From IMG/VR virus record IMGVR_UViG_3300046461_000342, positions 22,581-86,580 of that record: a DNA stretch of 64,000 nt; one strand, written 5' to 3'. Source of the stretch: a virus. The notes beneath the pieces were generated by a model. The model was given only the letters and a program-made list of their open reading frames with translations, ran no database searches and had not been told where the DNA came from. Of this stretch, positions 22,782-31,421 are shown piece by piece (positions within the stretch are counted from its first letter, which is position 1; every line of letters begins with the position of its first letter). Made by a program: the position numbers and the translations under genes.

Positions 22782-22974
22782 GCAGCAAATCTATCTCTTG
22801 CGTGTCGCGCTCGGTGATGAGCTGTTCGAGCTCATGGCGCGGAGCCTAGGGGCTGACCCGAGGGTCCAGGACGCCCATACGATCGACATCGTGGTCCGGA
22901 AGGACGCGGTGGAGAAGCGCATCGAGGGGGACTGGGTCAAGCACCTTGCTCGGATTGTCTTGCCGCCGCGCTAG
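22768..22974 (+). CDS. small hypothetical protein
   Basis: 68 residues from the internal ATG MEATEQQIYLLRVAL, overlapping the previous gene by 14 nt. Predicted helix, then IDIVVRKDAVEKRI and a basic end. It ends tail to tail with the minus-strand gene, overlapping by 4 nt. Not recognised. Confidence 0.5.
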   Translation: MEATEQQIYLLRVALGDELFELMARSLGADPRVQDAHTIDIVVRKDAVEKRIEGDWVKHLARIVLPPR

Positions 22975-23501
22975 GTCGGGCAACCTTGCGATGGCATCCG
23001 CGGGTCCGGGATCCCGTCCCAGAATGTCGTGATGATCATCGCGCCCGCGCTCTTCATGGCGAAAACCACGGTGAGGCCGGAGGGGCTCTCAAAACGAATT
23101 TCGTCGCCGTACGTCAGCTTTGTCGTGAGCTGTGTGTGCAGCTTGGGGTTTCGGGTCAGGTGCTCTTCGAGCTGTTTGTTGAACATACCCAATGCGCTCC
23201 GTACATCGTCGACCGTAACTGACCGGAGGTCCATTCGGTATTGAGCGTGGGGGCCAATCAGGAGCTGCCTGATGAAGCCCGCGCCGGGCTCACGATCGAG
23301 CTGATAGATCTTGGCTGCCTCCGGGTTAGAGAGGTCGTCTCCGTGTTCGACCTCGTCTATTAGGTGCTTTTGTAGTGCCGGGGAGGGTACTTCGTCTCGA
23401 ATCCGCCGAACCACTTGACATGGGCCACCCGGATCGCCTAGCGGTGGTTGCAGGTCGGCAGCAAGAAATCTGGCCAAGACTTTTCGCGCGGAGTGGCTCA
23501 C
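22971..23501 (-). CDS. hypothetical protein with N-terminal KVLARFLAA motif
   Basis: 176 residues. The N-terminus SARKVLARFLAADL belongs to the RVAxRF-type peptide group found in several proteins here. The body contains DEVEHGDDLSNPEAAKIYQLD and a beta-rich C-terminus (TKLTYGDEIRFESPSGLTVVF). Function unknown. A lone minus-strand gene between two + strand blocks. Confidence 0.55.
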   Translation of the reverse strand: MSHSARKVLARFLAADLQPPLGDPGGPCQVVRRIRDEVPSPALQKHLIDEVEHGDDLSNPEAAKIYQLDREPGAGFIRQLLIGPHAQYRMDLRSVTVDDVRSALGMFNKQLEEHLTRNPKLHTQLTTKLTYGDEIRFESPSGLTVVFAMKSAGAMIITTFWDGIPDPRMPSQGCPT

Positions 23502-23589
23502 GCTTCAGAGACGGCAGAAAAAGAACAATGGGGCCGCGGCTCCGCTGGGTGTCATGAGTGCGTCGCGGGACGGTGGCTAGCTACAGCGG

Positions 23590-23619
23590 CCACAAGCGTC
23601 TGTAGTGCTTGTGGTTTTT
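23590..23619 (+). terminator. rho-independent terminator or attenuator
   Basis: CCACAAGC pairs perfectly with GCTTGTGG over a 9-nt loop, followed by TTTTT. It lies about 60 nt upstream of the kinase ATG and no + strand gene directly precedes it, so it may attenuate the kinase transcript. Confidence 0.65.
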
Positions 23620-23677
23620 GATAAGCCGATCGAAACATGCACTGGACGAGCGCAGTCATGAGCATGTAAAGAGACAC

Positions 23678-26600
23678 ATGGGTACTGAACCAGGGGCCTG
23701 CGACCCTCAACTAGAGCTGTCACGATTGACGGCACAGACCCTCGAGTGTAAACGACTGGAGGCCGCTCTGCAGGCCGAAATCGCCGAACGCGAGCGCGTA
23801 GAAGCAGCGCTCCGTAAGAGCGAGTTGCGGTTCCAGCGCCTCGCCGATACCGGGCTCATCGGCATTTTCACGACCAACTCTCAAATGACCGTCCTAGAGG
23901 CGAATGCCGCTTTTCTGGGTATGGTTGGTTACTCGCGAGACGAACTGATCTCGCGGAAAATCCGTTGGGACCGGCTGACTCCTCCGGAGTTATTGGACCG
24001 GGACATGAGGGTGAAGGCGGACGGCCGGGGCACAGGCGTGGTCCTCCCGTACGAGAAAGAACTCGTACATAAAGACGGCCGGCGAATCCCAGTCTTGATC
24101 GGTGGTGCCCATCTCGACAGTACCGCGGACGAAGCCATCTGCATTGTCCTGGACCTGAGTGGTCAGAAGCGCGCTGAGGAGGTCAAGAAGGCGCAAGCGA
24201 TTGCTGAGGCAGAAATCGCTGAACGTCAGCGCGTAGAAGCGGAGCTCGTCAAGAGTAAAAGACGCTTCAAGCGACTGGCCGATGCGGGGATTCTTGGCAT
24301 CGTGTCGGCCGACCTGGATCGGAACATCGTGGATGTCAATGAGGCGTTCGTGACGATGCTGGGTTACTCGCGGGAGGAATTCTGCCGACTTGGCGGGAGG
24401 CGGCTCACGCCTCCGGAGTATTGGGAGAGAGACGATCGTGCGTGCGAACAACTAGAGCGCACGGGAGTGCTTCACGGGTACGAGAAAGAGTACTTCCACA
24501 AGGACGGTAGCCGAGTCCCAGTTCTGATTGGTACTGCGGTGCTTGATGAGCCTGGGCAGGGGCGCGAGGCTATCAGCTGTGTTCTCGACCTGAGGGAGCA
24601 CAAGCGGACCGAAACTGCGCTCCGTAGGAGCGAGTCGCGCTTCCACAGACTTGCTGAGTCCGGAGTCATCGGGATTATTACCGCCGGATATGATGGGACC
24701 ATCGTGGAAGCCAACGCCGCATTCTTGGAGATGCTCGGCTATTCGCGAGAGGATGTGGCCTCTGGATCGCTCCGTTGGGATCGACTCACGCCTCCGGAGT
24801 TCTGGGAGCAGGATGCGCGTGTGACGGCGGCCTGTCGGGACACGAGAGTGGCTCCCGTGTACGAGAAAGAGTACTTCCACAAGGACGGCAGCCGAGTCCC
24901 TGTCTTGATTGGCGGTGCCCAGATCGACGACGACCCCGATGAGGGTGTTTGTTTCGTCTTGGACCTGAGCGACCGCAAGCGTGTGGAGGCCGAACGTAAG
25001 CGCGCCGAGCTCGAGCTACGCAAGAGTGAACGGCGTTTTCAAAGACTCGCCGAGTCCGGGATCATCGGGATCATTACGGGCGACCTCAAGGGGAACATCC
25101 TGGATGTTAATGGGGCGTTTCTGGATATGCTTGGTTACTCGCGAGAGGATTACACCTCTGGCCAGATACGCTGGGATCAAATCACGCCACAGGAGTTGCG
25201 GGCGCAAGATGCGCTGATGGTGGAGCGATGTCAGAGCACGGGTGTGATTCCCGTGTACGAGAAGGAATATCTACACAAAGACGGCCACCGAGTACCCGTT
25301 TTGATCGGTGGGGCTCAGATCGAGGACGCTGCACAGGGCACATGCTTCGTGCTGGACCTAACTGGGTTTAAGCGCATCGAAGCTGCGCTCCACCAGAGTG
25401 AGGCGCGTTTCGAAAGGCTCGGTGCCAGCGGGATCATCGGCATTTTCACGGCGGGCACGCAAGGAGACATCCTGGATGCCAATGATGCGTTTCTGAATCT
25501 GCTCGGTTTCTCGCGAGACGATTTGGCCTCCGGACAAATGCGCTGGGACGACCTCACACCCAGAGAGTATCGGGAGCTAGATGCGAGTGTGATTAAGCTG
25601 TCTCGGGCCTCCAGTACGAGATCGCATCCGGCGTACGAGAAAGAATTTATCCATAAAGACGGCCGCCGAATCTCCGTCCTGATCGGCTCTGCCCTGACTG
25701 ACGACGCTGGGAGCGAGGGCATCTGCTTTGTGCTGGATCTGACCGATCGCAAGCGGGCAGAGCAGTTGCGCGGGGCGCATGCAGTTGCTGAAGCTGAAAC
25801 AGCCGAACGCCTACGTGTAGAAACCGCGCTGCGCCATAGTGAGTCCCGCTTCCAAAGACTGGTTGAGTCTGGGATTTTCGGCGTTGTCACGGGCAACTAT
25901 GAAGGGACGATCTTGGATGCCAATGCTTCGTTCGCGGAGATGATCGGATACTCGCGCGAGGAACTGGCCTCCGGACAACTCAGCTGGCGTGACTTCACGC
26001 CTCCGGAGTATTGGGAGCAAGGCGCTCTTGTGGCGGAGCAGTGTCGGCGCACGGGGGTGATTCCCGTGTACGAGCAAGAATTCGTCCACAAGGACGGCCA
26101 CCGGATCCCTGTCTTGATGGGTGGCGCTCTGCGCGATGGCACCGGGGACGAGGGTATCTGCTTTGTATTGGACCTGAGTGATCGCAAGCGAGCTGAGGAA
26201 CTGCGTGCGGCGCACGCCATCGCCGAAGCTTCAAGCAGAGCCAAGAGCGAGTTTCTCTCGCTAGTGAGCCACGAGCTGCGTACGCCGCTCAATTCCATCC
26301 TGGGGTTCACCCAGCTCTTGTTGCAAGACAGGAAGACGCCGCTGCCTGAACGCCAACGCGAGCGAGCTCAACACGTGCTCAAAGGCGGCGAGCACTTGCT
26401 GCGCTTGATCGAGGACATTTTGGACTTGTCGCGGATCGAATCGGGGGGCATGTCGATGTCTATCGAACCGACGAGCGCGTACGATGCCATGGAAGAGCTG
26501 ATGCCTACGCTTGAGCCATTGGCAGCTCAGTCCGACATCACGATCACTCTGGAACCCGCTCCCGAGAAGTTGCCGTTGGTGGCTGCCGACCGCACACGCC

Positions 26601-27370
26601 TTAATCAAATCGTGATGAACTTCGCTACGAACGCGATCAAGTACAATCGGCCTGGGGGCAAAGTCGGGCTGCACCTCTCGGTTGTGGATGCGAACCACGT
26701 GCGACTCGCGGTATCGGATACGGGCTGCGGTATTCCGAAAGATAAGCAAGACAAACTCTTCCAAGCCTTCCAACGCGCTGGACAGGAAGCGGGAGTGATC
26801 GAAGGCACGGGCGTCGGTCTGTTCGTTGCAAAACGGTTGGTGCAACTCATGCACGGCGAGGTGGGCTTTCGCAGTGTGCTCGGTGAGGGCTCGGAGTTTT
26901 GGGTTGACATCCCGATCGCGTCTCCTGACGACCGAAGTCGCTTACCGGACCGCCCACTGCAGTCAAAAGTTGCGTCGGTGAACGCACGGCGCATCCTTTA
27001 TGTGGAGGATAACCCTGCCAATCTCGTGCTCATGCAGGACTTGGTAAGCAACTTTTTTGAAGATGTTGCGTTGCTGACTGCGACGACCGGTGAGCTTGGC
27101 CTCGAGATCGCTCGGGCTCACAGGTTGGATGTGATACTCATGGATATCAACCTGCCGGGAATGTCGGGGCTTGAGGCGCTCTACGAACTTCGCAATGACC
27201 CAAAGACGCAACATGTGCCGGTGATTGCGATTTCGGCAGCTGTATCGGAGCGCGATAAACAGCGAGGAGTGCGGGCTGGCTTTGTGGCGTACCTCACGAA
27301 GCCCTTGGTTGTTGAGGAGTTCGTGAGTGTGATCAGGCGCCAATTCGCTTCGCGTCCCGTGACCGAATGA
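23678..27370 (+). CDS. hybrid sensor histidine kinase with six PAS domains
   Basis: 1230 residues from MGTEPGACDP, preceded by AAAGAGA. Six tandem PAS modules (residues about 45-830), each with R-F-x-R-L-A-x-x-G-x-x-G-I at its start and YEKE-HKDG-R-PVLIG further on. Then HisKA (LVSHELRTPL near 860, phospho-His), HATPase (NFATNAIKYN, SDTGCGIP, GTGVGLFVAKRL) and a C-terminal receiver (YVEDNP, acceptor Asp in ILMDINLPG, lysine in LTKP). No transmembrane segment or HAMP, so a cytoplasmic sensor. Such kinases are normal in bacteria and very unusual in phage genomes. Confidence 0.92.
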   Translation: MGTEPGACDPQLELSRLTAQTLECKRLEAALQAEIAERERVEAALRKSELRFQRLADTGLIGIFTTNSQMTVLEANAAFLGMVGYSRDELISRKIRWDRLTPPELLDRDMRVKADGRGTGVVLPYEKELVHKDGRRIPVLIGGAHLDSTADEAICIVLDLSGQKRAEEVKKAQAIAEAEIAERQRVEAELVKSKRRFKRLADAGILGIVSADLDRNIVDVNEAFVTMLGYSREEFCRLGGRRLTPPEYWERDDRACEQLERTGVLHGYEKEYFHKDGSRVPVLIGTAVLDEPGQGREAISCVLDLREHKRTETALRRSESRFHRLAESGVIGIITAGYDGTIVEANAAFLEMLGYSREDVASGSLRWDRLTPPEFWEQDARVTAACRDTRVAPVYEKEYFHKDGSRVPVLIGGAQIDDDPDEGVCFVLDLSDRKRVEAERKRAELELRKSERRFQRLAESGIIGIITGDLKGNILDVNGAFLDMLGYSREDYTSGQIRWDQITPQELRAQDALMVERCQSTGVIPVYEKEYLHKDGHRVPVLIGGAQIEDAAQGTCFVLDLTGFKRIEAALHQSEARFERLGASGIIGIFTAGTQGDILDANDAFLNLLGFSRDDLASGQMRWDDLTPREYRELDASVIKLSRASSTRSHPAYEKEFIHKDGRRISVLIGSALTDDAGSEGICFVLDLTDRKRAEQLRGAHAVAEAETAERLRVETALRHSESRFQRLVESGIFGVVTGNYEGTILDANASFAEMIGYSREELASGQLSWRDFTPPEYWEQGALVAEQCRRTGVIPVYEQEFVHKDGHRIPVLMGGALRDGTGDEGICFVLDLSDRKRAEELRAAHAIAEASSRAKSEFLSLVSHELRTPLNSILGFTQLLLQDRKTPLPERQRERAQHVLKGGEHLLRLIEDILDLSRIESGGMSMSIEPTSAYDAMEELMPTLEPLAAQSDITITLEPAPEKLPLVAADRTRLNQIVMNFATNAIKYNRPGGKVGLHLSVVDANHVRLAVSDTGCGIPKDKQDKLFQAFQRAGQEAGVIEGTGVGLFVAKRLVQLMHGEVGFRSVLGEGSEFWVDIPIASPDDRSRLPDRPLQSKVASVNARRILYVEDNPANLVLMQDLVSNFFEDVALLTATTGELGLEIARAHRLDVILMDINLPGMSGLEALYELRNDPKTQHVPVIAISAAVSERDKQRGVRAGFVAYLTKPLVVEEFVSVIRRQFASRPVTE

Positions 27371-27401
27371 GTTGAGATCGCAGACGGCTTAGCTGCTCAT
27401 C

Positions 27402-27420
27402 TGTATCGAGGCTCGATACA
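27402..27420. promoter_or_regulatory. 8-bp inverted repeat between the kinase genes
   Basis: TGTATCGA-GGC-TCGATACA, a perfect dyad in the 158-nt gap. It has no T tract, so a protein-binding operator is more likely than a terminator. Untested. Confidence 0.4.
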
Positions 27421-27528
27421 ATCGCAACGGCGCTAGAGCCATTCGATCCGATGCCCAACTGAGGCAGTCGTGCGCCAATTGCCTCACGTACTGGACGTGG
27501 CCATGGGAGGGCGGCTAAAACATCGCGT

Positions 27529-29487
27529 ATGGGCGCTGACTACCCCGTTGAAGACGAACTGCGTTCCGAGCTCGTTGAATGCAAACGCGTAGGAGCGGCA
27601 CTCAGCAAGAGTGAGGCGCGGCTTCAGAGATTTTTCGACTCTGGAGGTCTTGGCCTCGTTACGGTTGACGGCCGTGGGATCCTCCTGGACGCGAATGCGG
27701 CCTTCTTGGAGATGACTGGTTACTCGCAAGAAGAATTGTTGTCTGGACAAGTCCGCTGGGACCAACTCACCCCTTTGGGGTTGTTGTCGCAAGAGGCGGA
27801 GGGGGCGAAAGAGGGGCCTCCGTATGAGAGCGAACTCATCCATAAGGGCGGTCGCCGAATCCCCATCTTGCTTGGCGGTTCCGTGAGCGACGGAAGTGAG
27901 GGCATCTGCTTCGTACTCGATCTGAGCGATCGCAAGCGTGCCGAGCAGCTCCGCGAGGCGCACATACGCATAGACGCTGCGCTCCGCAAGGGCGAATTGC
28001 TCCTCCAAGGCCTCGTCAGCTCCGGGATTATCGGCATTGTCACGACTGACTATGAGGGGTGGATACTGGACGCCAATACGGCGTTCTTGGATATGATCGG
28101 TTACTCCGCGGCCGAACTGGCCACCCAACAAGTGCGGTGGGATCAAGTCACGCCACCGGAGTGGTGGGAGCTAGACGCACGTGCGCTGGAGCAGAGTCGG
28201 GCTACGAAAGTGGTTCATCCCTACGAGAAAGAACTCCTAAACAAGGATGGCCGACGTATTCCGATTTTGGTCGGCGGAACCACTTTTGACAACAACCCGG
28301 ATAAGGGGCTGCGCTTTGTTTTGAATCTGAGCGATCGCAAGCGTGCGGAGGAGCTGCGTGCTGACGCGGATAGCAGGGCAAGGAGCGAGTTTTTCTCGTT
28401 GATTAGCCACGAGCTACGCACGCCGCTGAGTGTCATCCTGGGGTTCGCACAACTGATGCAGCTCGACCAGAAGCAGCCGCTGTCCGGCCTACAGCGGGAA
28501 CGAGTCGCTCGGATCTTGACCAGCGGCGAGCACTTGCGGTGCTTGATCGAGGACATCCTGAACTTGTCGCAGATCGATTCGGGCGGCGTGACCGTCTCCA
28601 TCGAGCCGACGAATCCGTATGAGGTCCTTGTGCAAGTGCTGCCCACCCTTGAGCCGCTCGCGGTGCGCTCAGAGGTTGAAATTACGTTGGAGCCGCCAGC
28701 CGCGGAGCTGCCGCTGATAGCCGCCGATCGTCTGCGGTTTACGCAGATCTTGATGAACTTCGCTACGAACGCGATCAAGTACAATCGGCCTGGGGGCAAA
28801 GTTGGGCTGCACCTCTCGGTTGTGGATGCGAACCACGTTCGGTTGACGGTGTCGGATACGGGCATCGGAATCCCGCTCGACAAGCAAGGCAAGCTCTTCC
28901 AGGCATTTCAACGCGCTGGACAGGAGCTCGGGCCAATCGAAGGTACGGGCGTCGGTCTGTTCATCACGAAGCGCCTTGCTCAGCTTATGCACGGCGATGT
29001 GGGGTTCCGCAGTGTGCTCGGTGAGGGCTCGGAGTTCTGGGTGGACCTACCGGCTGTGCGCACCAAGCAGCAGCAAGTGCGTCGGACCGTTTTGTACGTA
29101 GAAGACAGTCCAGACAACCTCGCGTTCATGCAAGATATCGTCGCCAGTCTTCTCGAGGACGTCTCGTTGATGAGCGCGACCACCGGCGAGCTCGGTTTGC
29201 AGCTGGCACGGGCTCACAGGTTGGATGTGATCGTCATGGACATCAACCTGCCGGGAATGTCAGGGTTTGATGCGCTACGCGAACTTCGCAATGACCCGAA
29301 GACGCAACACGTGCCGGTGATCGCGGTGTCGGCGGCAGCCTCGGAGCAGGACAAGCAGCGCGGTTTGCGTGCAGGATTCTTGGACTACCTGACGAAGCCC
29401 GTGAACTTGGAAGACTTCGTGAGGGTGATCAGGCGCCAATTCGCGTCCAGTGATCGTACGAGTGACGTAGGGTCCCCACCCGTCTGA
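27529..29487 (+). CDS. hybrid sensor histidine kinase with two PAS domains
   Basis: 652 residues, same build as its neighbour but with only two PAS modules (about 25-140 and 150-265). HisKA has LISHELRTPL (about 293), HATPase has NFATNAIKYN, SDTGIGIP and GTGVGLFITKRL, and the receiver has YVEDSP, VIVMDINLPG and LTKP. Stretches of the HATPase and receiver are nearly identical at DNA level to the upstream kinase (for example around 26619-26700 and 28757-28838). This indicates recent duplication or gene conversion. It is probably a soluble sensor; no output domain follows the receiver. Confidence 0.92.
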   Translation: MGADYPVEDELRSELVECKRVGAALSKSEARLQRFFDSGGLGLVTVDGRGILLDANAAFLEMTGYSQEELLSGQVRWDQLTPLGLLSQEAEGAKEGPPYESELIHKGGRRIPILLGGSVSDGSEGICFVLDLSDRKRAEQLREAHIRIDAALRKGELLLQGLVSSGIIGIVTTDYEGWILDANTAFLDMIGYSAAELATQQVRWDQVTPPEWWELDARALEQSRATKVVHPYEKELLNKDGRRIPILVGGTTFDNNPDKGLRFVLNLSDRKRAEELRADADSRARSEFFSLISHELRTPLSVILGFAQLMQLDQKQPLSGLQRERVARILTSGEHLRCLIEDILNLSQIDSGGVTVSIEPTNPYEVLVQVLPTLEPLAVRSEVEITLEPPAAELPLIAADRLRFTQILMNFATNAIKYNRPGGKVGLHLSVVDANHVRLTVSDTGIGIPLDKQGKLFQAFQRAGQELGPIEGTGVGLFITKRLAQLMHGDVGFRSVLGEGSEFWVDLPAVRTKQQQVRRTVLYVEDSPDNLAFMQDIVASLLEDVSLMSATTGELGLQLARAHRLDVIVMDINLPGMSGFDALRELRNDPKTQHVPVIAVSAAASEQDKQRGLRAGFLDYLTKPVNLEDFVRVIRRQFASSDRTSDVGSPPV

Positions 29488-29504
29488 TTCGATCGCGTCC
29501 CCTC

Positions 29505-29511
29505 GGTGTAC
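29505..29511 (+). promoter_or_regulatory. GGTGTAC start-associated heptamer (distal)
   Basis: GGTGTAC, 8 nt, then an in-frame TTG at 29520 of the Ntn-hydrolase frame. It could mark an alternative, propeptide-bearing start. Confidence 0.45.
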
Positions 29512-29534
29512 GAAAGCGGTTGCCCCACCAGCTC

Positions 29535-29541
29535 GGTGTAC
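29535..29541 (+). promoter_or_regulatory. GGTGTAC start-associated heptamer (proximal)
   Basis: GGTGTAC, 8 nt, then the GTG that puts Thr at position 2 of the Ntn hydrolase. Confidence 0.55.
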
Positions 29542-29549
29542 TGGTTGGG

Positions 29550-30095
29550 GTGACCTGCATCGTAGCGCTCAAGGTCAAGAGAGACTCGCGCCACCAAGTG
29601 GTGATGGGCGGTGATTCAGCCGGTGTCTCCCACCTGGATGTCACGGTCCGGAAGGACCCTAAGGTATTTAGGAATGGGGAGTGCTTGATTGGCTACACGA
29701 GCAGCTTTCGGATGGGTCAGCTGCTGCGGTTCAAGTTTCAACCACCTCCGATGAAGCAAGGCACGGACCCGTTCCGATACATGTGTACGAGCTTCGTGGA
29801 TGCGGTGCGGCGAACGCTCAAGAAGGGTGGTTTCTCCCAGGTTGACAGCAACGTCGAGCGTGGTGGGCACTTCTTGGTCGGCTTTCGGGGGCGCATCTTT
29901 GAGGTCGACTCGGATTTTCAGGTCGGCGAGGCTATCGCTGACTACGCCGCCATAGGGTGCGGTGACTGTTATGCCTTGGGAGCTCTTGAGGCATCTTCAG
30001 TCATCGATCCCGAGAAGCGCGTTAGGCAGGCATTGGCAGTAGCAGAGAAGTTCTCAGGGGGAGTCAGACAGCCATTTGTTGTGTTGCGCGCATGA
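29550..30095 (+). CDS. proteasome/HslV-type Ntn hydrolase
   Basis: 181 residues from GTG, reading M-T-C-I-V-A-L. Removing Met would expose the nucleophilic Thr. Then come GGDSAGVS (matching the conserved GxDSA turn), KVFRNGECLIGYTSSFRMGQLLR (lysine strand and G-x-x-G region) and AIGCGDCYALGAL (the G-x-G-x-x-A-x-GAL helix). This is the fold of proteasome beta, HslV and Anbu peptidases. An in-frame TTG at 29520 would add a short propeptide. No ATPase partner is adjacent. It is of special interest with the Ubl/E1/JAB cluster downstream. Confidence 0.8.
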   Translation: MTCIVALKVKRDSRHQVVMGGDSAGVSHLDVTVRKDPKVFRNGECLIGYTSSFRMGQLLRFKFQPPPMKQGTDPFRYMCTSFVDAVRRTLKKGGFSQVDSNVERGGHFLVGFRGRIFEVDSDFQVGEAIADYAAIGCGDCYALGALEASSVIDPEKRVRQALAVAEKFSGGVRQPFVVLRA

Positions 30096-30250
30096 GTGAC
30101 GGTTCTTAGGAATGGCCGATTGGCAGGAGTCATGTGGCGTTAGGGGTAAGCTGGTACTTGGATCACCTTGTGTTACCAAGATCTTGAGACCACTTAAAAA
30201 GGGTTCTGCAGAAGGTTGCATGGAGCGGTTGTACGGGTAGCATCTGCTCT
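30096..30250. other. intergenic region with hairpins
   Basis: 155 nt, no gene. CTTGG/CCAAG (about 30157-30180) and GCAGA/TCTGC closing 40 nt (about 30209-30248) could form an RNA element or leader for the next gene. Confidence 0.3.
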
Positions 30251-30574
30251 ATGAATAGAGACACTCACGCGGCCCCCCAGCCACGCAGGATGCGGGAAGT
30301 TGCTCGGGGATGTCGTGAAATATCCGTCAAGGTCGCCTATGTACACTTTAGAGCTCGTTGCCCTAAAGATTGTGGAGACTGCCGTCTCTGCAATCTATGG
30401 ATCTGCGGGCGCTGCGGGGGTGTGGAGGGCACGTTGACCAAGGCCGGGTGCCCGGGTTTTGAGCTCACTCAAGAGGAGCGGGACCTGGTTTTCGAGGGCT
30501 GGCTTTCGGCGCGCGACGTCCAGGCGTTGCGAGTAGCTGCGGAGCAAAGGCAAGATTTCGGTACGCGGGGTTAA
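30251..30574 (+). CDS. Cys-rich small protein
   Basis: 107 residues. A basic N-terminus, then CPKDCGDCRLCNLWICGRCGG, a dense Cys cluster that could hold zinc or an iron-sulfur centre, then an acidic helix. No strong ribosome-binding site is seen. The 3' end runs into tRNA-Val by 10 nt, so translation and tRNA processing would compete. Not recognised. Confidence 0.45.
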   Translation: MNRDTHAAPQPRRMREVARGCREISVKVAYVHFRARCPKDCGDCRLCNLWICGRCGGVEGTLTKAGCPGFELTQEERDLVFEGWLSARDVQALRVAAEQRQDFGTRG

Positions 30575-30639
30575 CTCAGCGGTAGAGTGGTTGCCCTACA
30601 AGCAACTGGCCGGGGGTTCGAATCCCTCACCCCGTACCA
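30565..30639 (+). tRNA. tRNA-Val(TAC) with C33
   Basis: Acceptor GCGGGGT/ACCCCGT; anticodon stem GTTGC/GCAAC with loop CCTACAA, so position 33 is C, not the near-universal U. T arm GGGGG-TTCGAAT-CCCTC; CCA encoded. Confidence 0.9.
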
Positions 30640-30641
30640 AT

Positions 30642-30725
30642 GCATGGGTGGCGTAATAGGCAAACGCGGTCGGCTCAGGTCCGACTGGTCGCAAGACCGT
30701 GGAGGTTCGAGTCCTCTCTCATGCA
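30642..30725 (+). tRNA. tRNA-Leu(CAG)
   Basis: Acceptor GCATGGG/CTCATGC; anticodon stem GTCGG/CCGAC with loop CTCAGGT; long variable arm GGTC-GCAA-GACC, proper class II. Confidence 0.93.
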
Positions 30726-30733
30726 CTGATGAT

Positions 30734-30806
30734 GCGGATGTAGCCCAACGGCAGAGGCAACGGTTCGAGAAGCCGTCCAGTGGAGGTTCGACTCCTCCTA
30801 TCCGCA
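30734..30806 (+). tRNA. tRNA-Leu(GAG) with C33 and short variable arm
   Basis: Acceptor GCGGATG/TATCCGC; anticodon stem ACGGT/GCCGT with loop TCGAGAA (C33, GAG); T arm GGAGG-TTCGACT-CCTCC. The body matches the Leu(TAG) and Leu(TAA) genes. Confidence 0.82.
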
Positions 30807-30808
30807 CT

Positions 30809-30881
30809 GTGGCCGAACGCAACTAGGATCGCGGCGTGATTGTGGATCACGTGTTAGCGGGTTCGATTCCCGTCGGTCACC
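30809..30881 (+). tRNA. tRNA-His(GTG)
   Basis: Acceptor GTGGCCG/CGGTCAC; anticodon stem CGTGA/TCACG with loop TTGTGGA; T arm GCGGG-TTCGATT-CCCGT. Confidence 0.93.
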
Positions 30882-30883
30882 CT

Positions 30884-30890
30884 GGTGTAG
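30884..30890 (+). promoter_or_regulatory. GGTGTAG start-associated heptamer
   Basis: Begins 3 nt after tRNA-His; 8 nt to the ATG of the small gene. Confidence 0.6.
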
Positions 30891-30898
30891 GGATCGGG

Positions 30899-31081
30899 AT
30901 GCTATACGATGTTGAGGCCTTCGCTATGAGCGCATACAACGCCTATGGGGAGGTCACTGGTTTCAAAAACTATGCGGGGCTGCCCATGCCGAAGTGGGAG
31001 GAGCTCACGCCTAGGATTCAGGAAGCATGGCGGGCCGCGGTTAGTAATGTCGCGACCAACCTGCTCAAAATGCGGACGTAG
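30899..31081 (+). CDS. small hypothetical protein
   Basis: 60 residues (MLYDVEAFAMSAYNAYGEV...ELTPRIQEAWRAAVSNVATNLL), a credible small helical protein. The start is fixed by the GGTGTAG motif. The stop TAG lies in the D-arm-like part of a truncated tRNA-Leu element. Confidence 0.65.
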   Translation: MLYDVEAFAMSAYNAYGEVTGFKNYAGLPMPKWEELTPRIQEAWRAAVSNVATNLLKMRT

Positions 31082-31125
31082 CCCAATTGGCAGGAGGCGG
31101 CTCCCTCAAGATAGCACGCAGCTTT
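31072..31125 (+). pseudogene. truncated tRNA-Leu-like fragment
   Basis: GCGGACGTAGCCCAATTGGC repeats the 5' third of the Leu(GAG)/(TAG)/(TAA) genes and CTCAAGA could be a CAA loop, but stems and T arm are missing. A complete tRNA-Leu(CAA) follows at 31286. Confidence 0.55.
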
Positions 31126-31285
31126 CAACTCGGTGCTGTGGTCCTGCCTCGCCTTCCAGAACGAGGCGCCGACCTGTGCTGAGCTGTGCGGCGGGAGGGG
31201 TGCGCGGCATTGACACTCGGCTTGTGGTTTGAATTTTGGAGGGTGCCTAAGCGTACTAGCGATGGGGCATCTTCAAGTATGTGTT
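31126..31285. other. spacer between tRNA fragment and tRNA-Leu
   Basis: No gene recognised. CCTGCCTCG/CGAGGCG (about 31144-31170) can pair. Confidence 0.35.
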
Positions 31286-31369
31286 GCGAGCGTGGCGTAA
31301 CGGCAAACGCGGTCGGCTCAAACCCGACTACCCTAGTGGCACCTGCAGGTTCGACTCCTGTCGCTCGCA
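31286..31369 (+). tRNA. tRNA-Leu(CAA)
   Basis: Acceptor GCGAGCG/CGCTCGC; anticodon stem GTCGG/CCGAC with loop CTCAAAC; long variable arm; T arm GCAGG-TTCGACT-CCTGT. Confidence 0.94.
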
Positions 31370-31421
31370 CTGAAGGGCAGACTAGGCGCAAAGGCACTTA
31401 TGCGCCATCTGGGTCGTGGTC

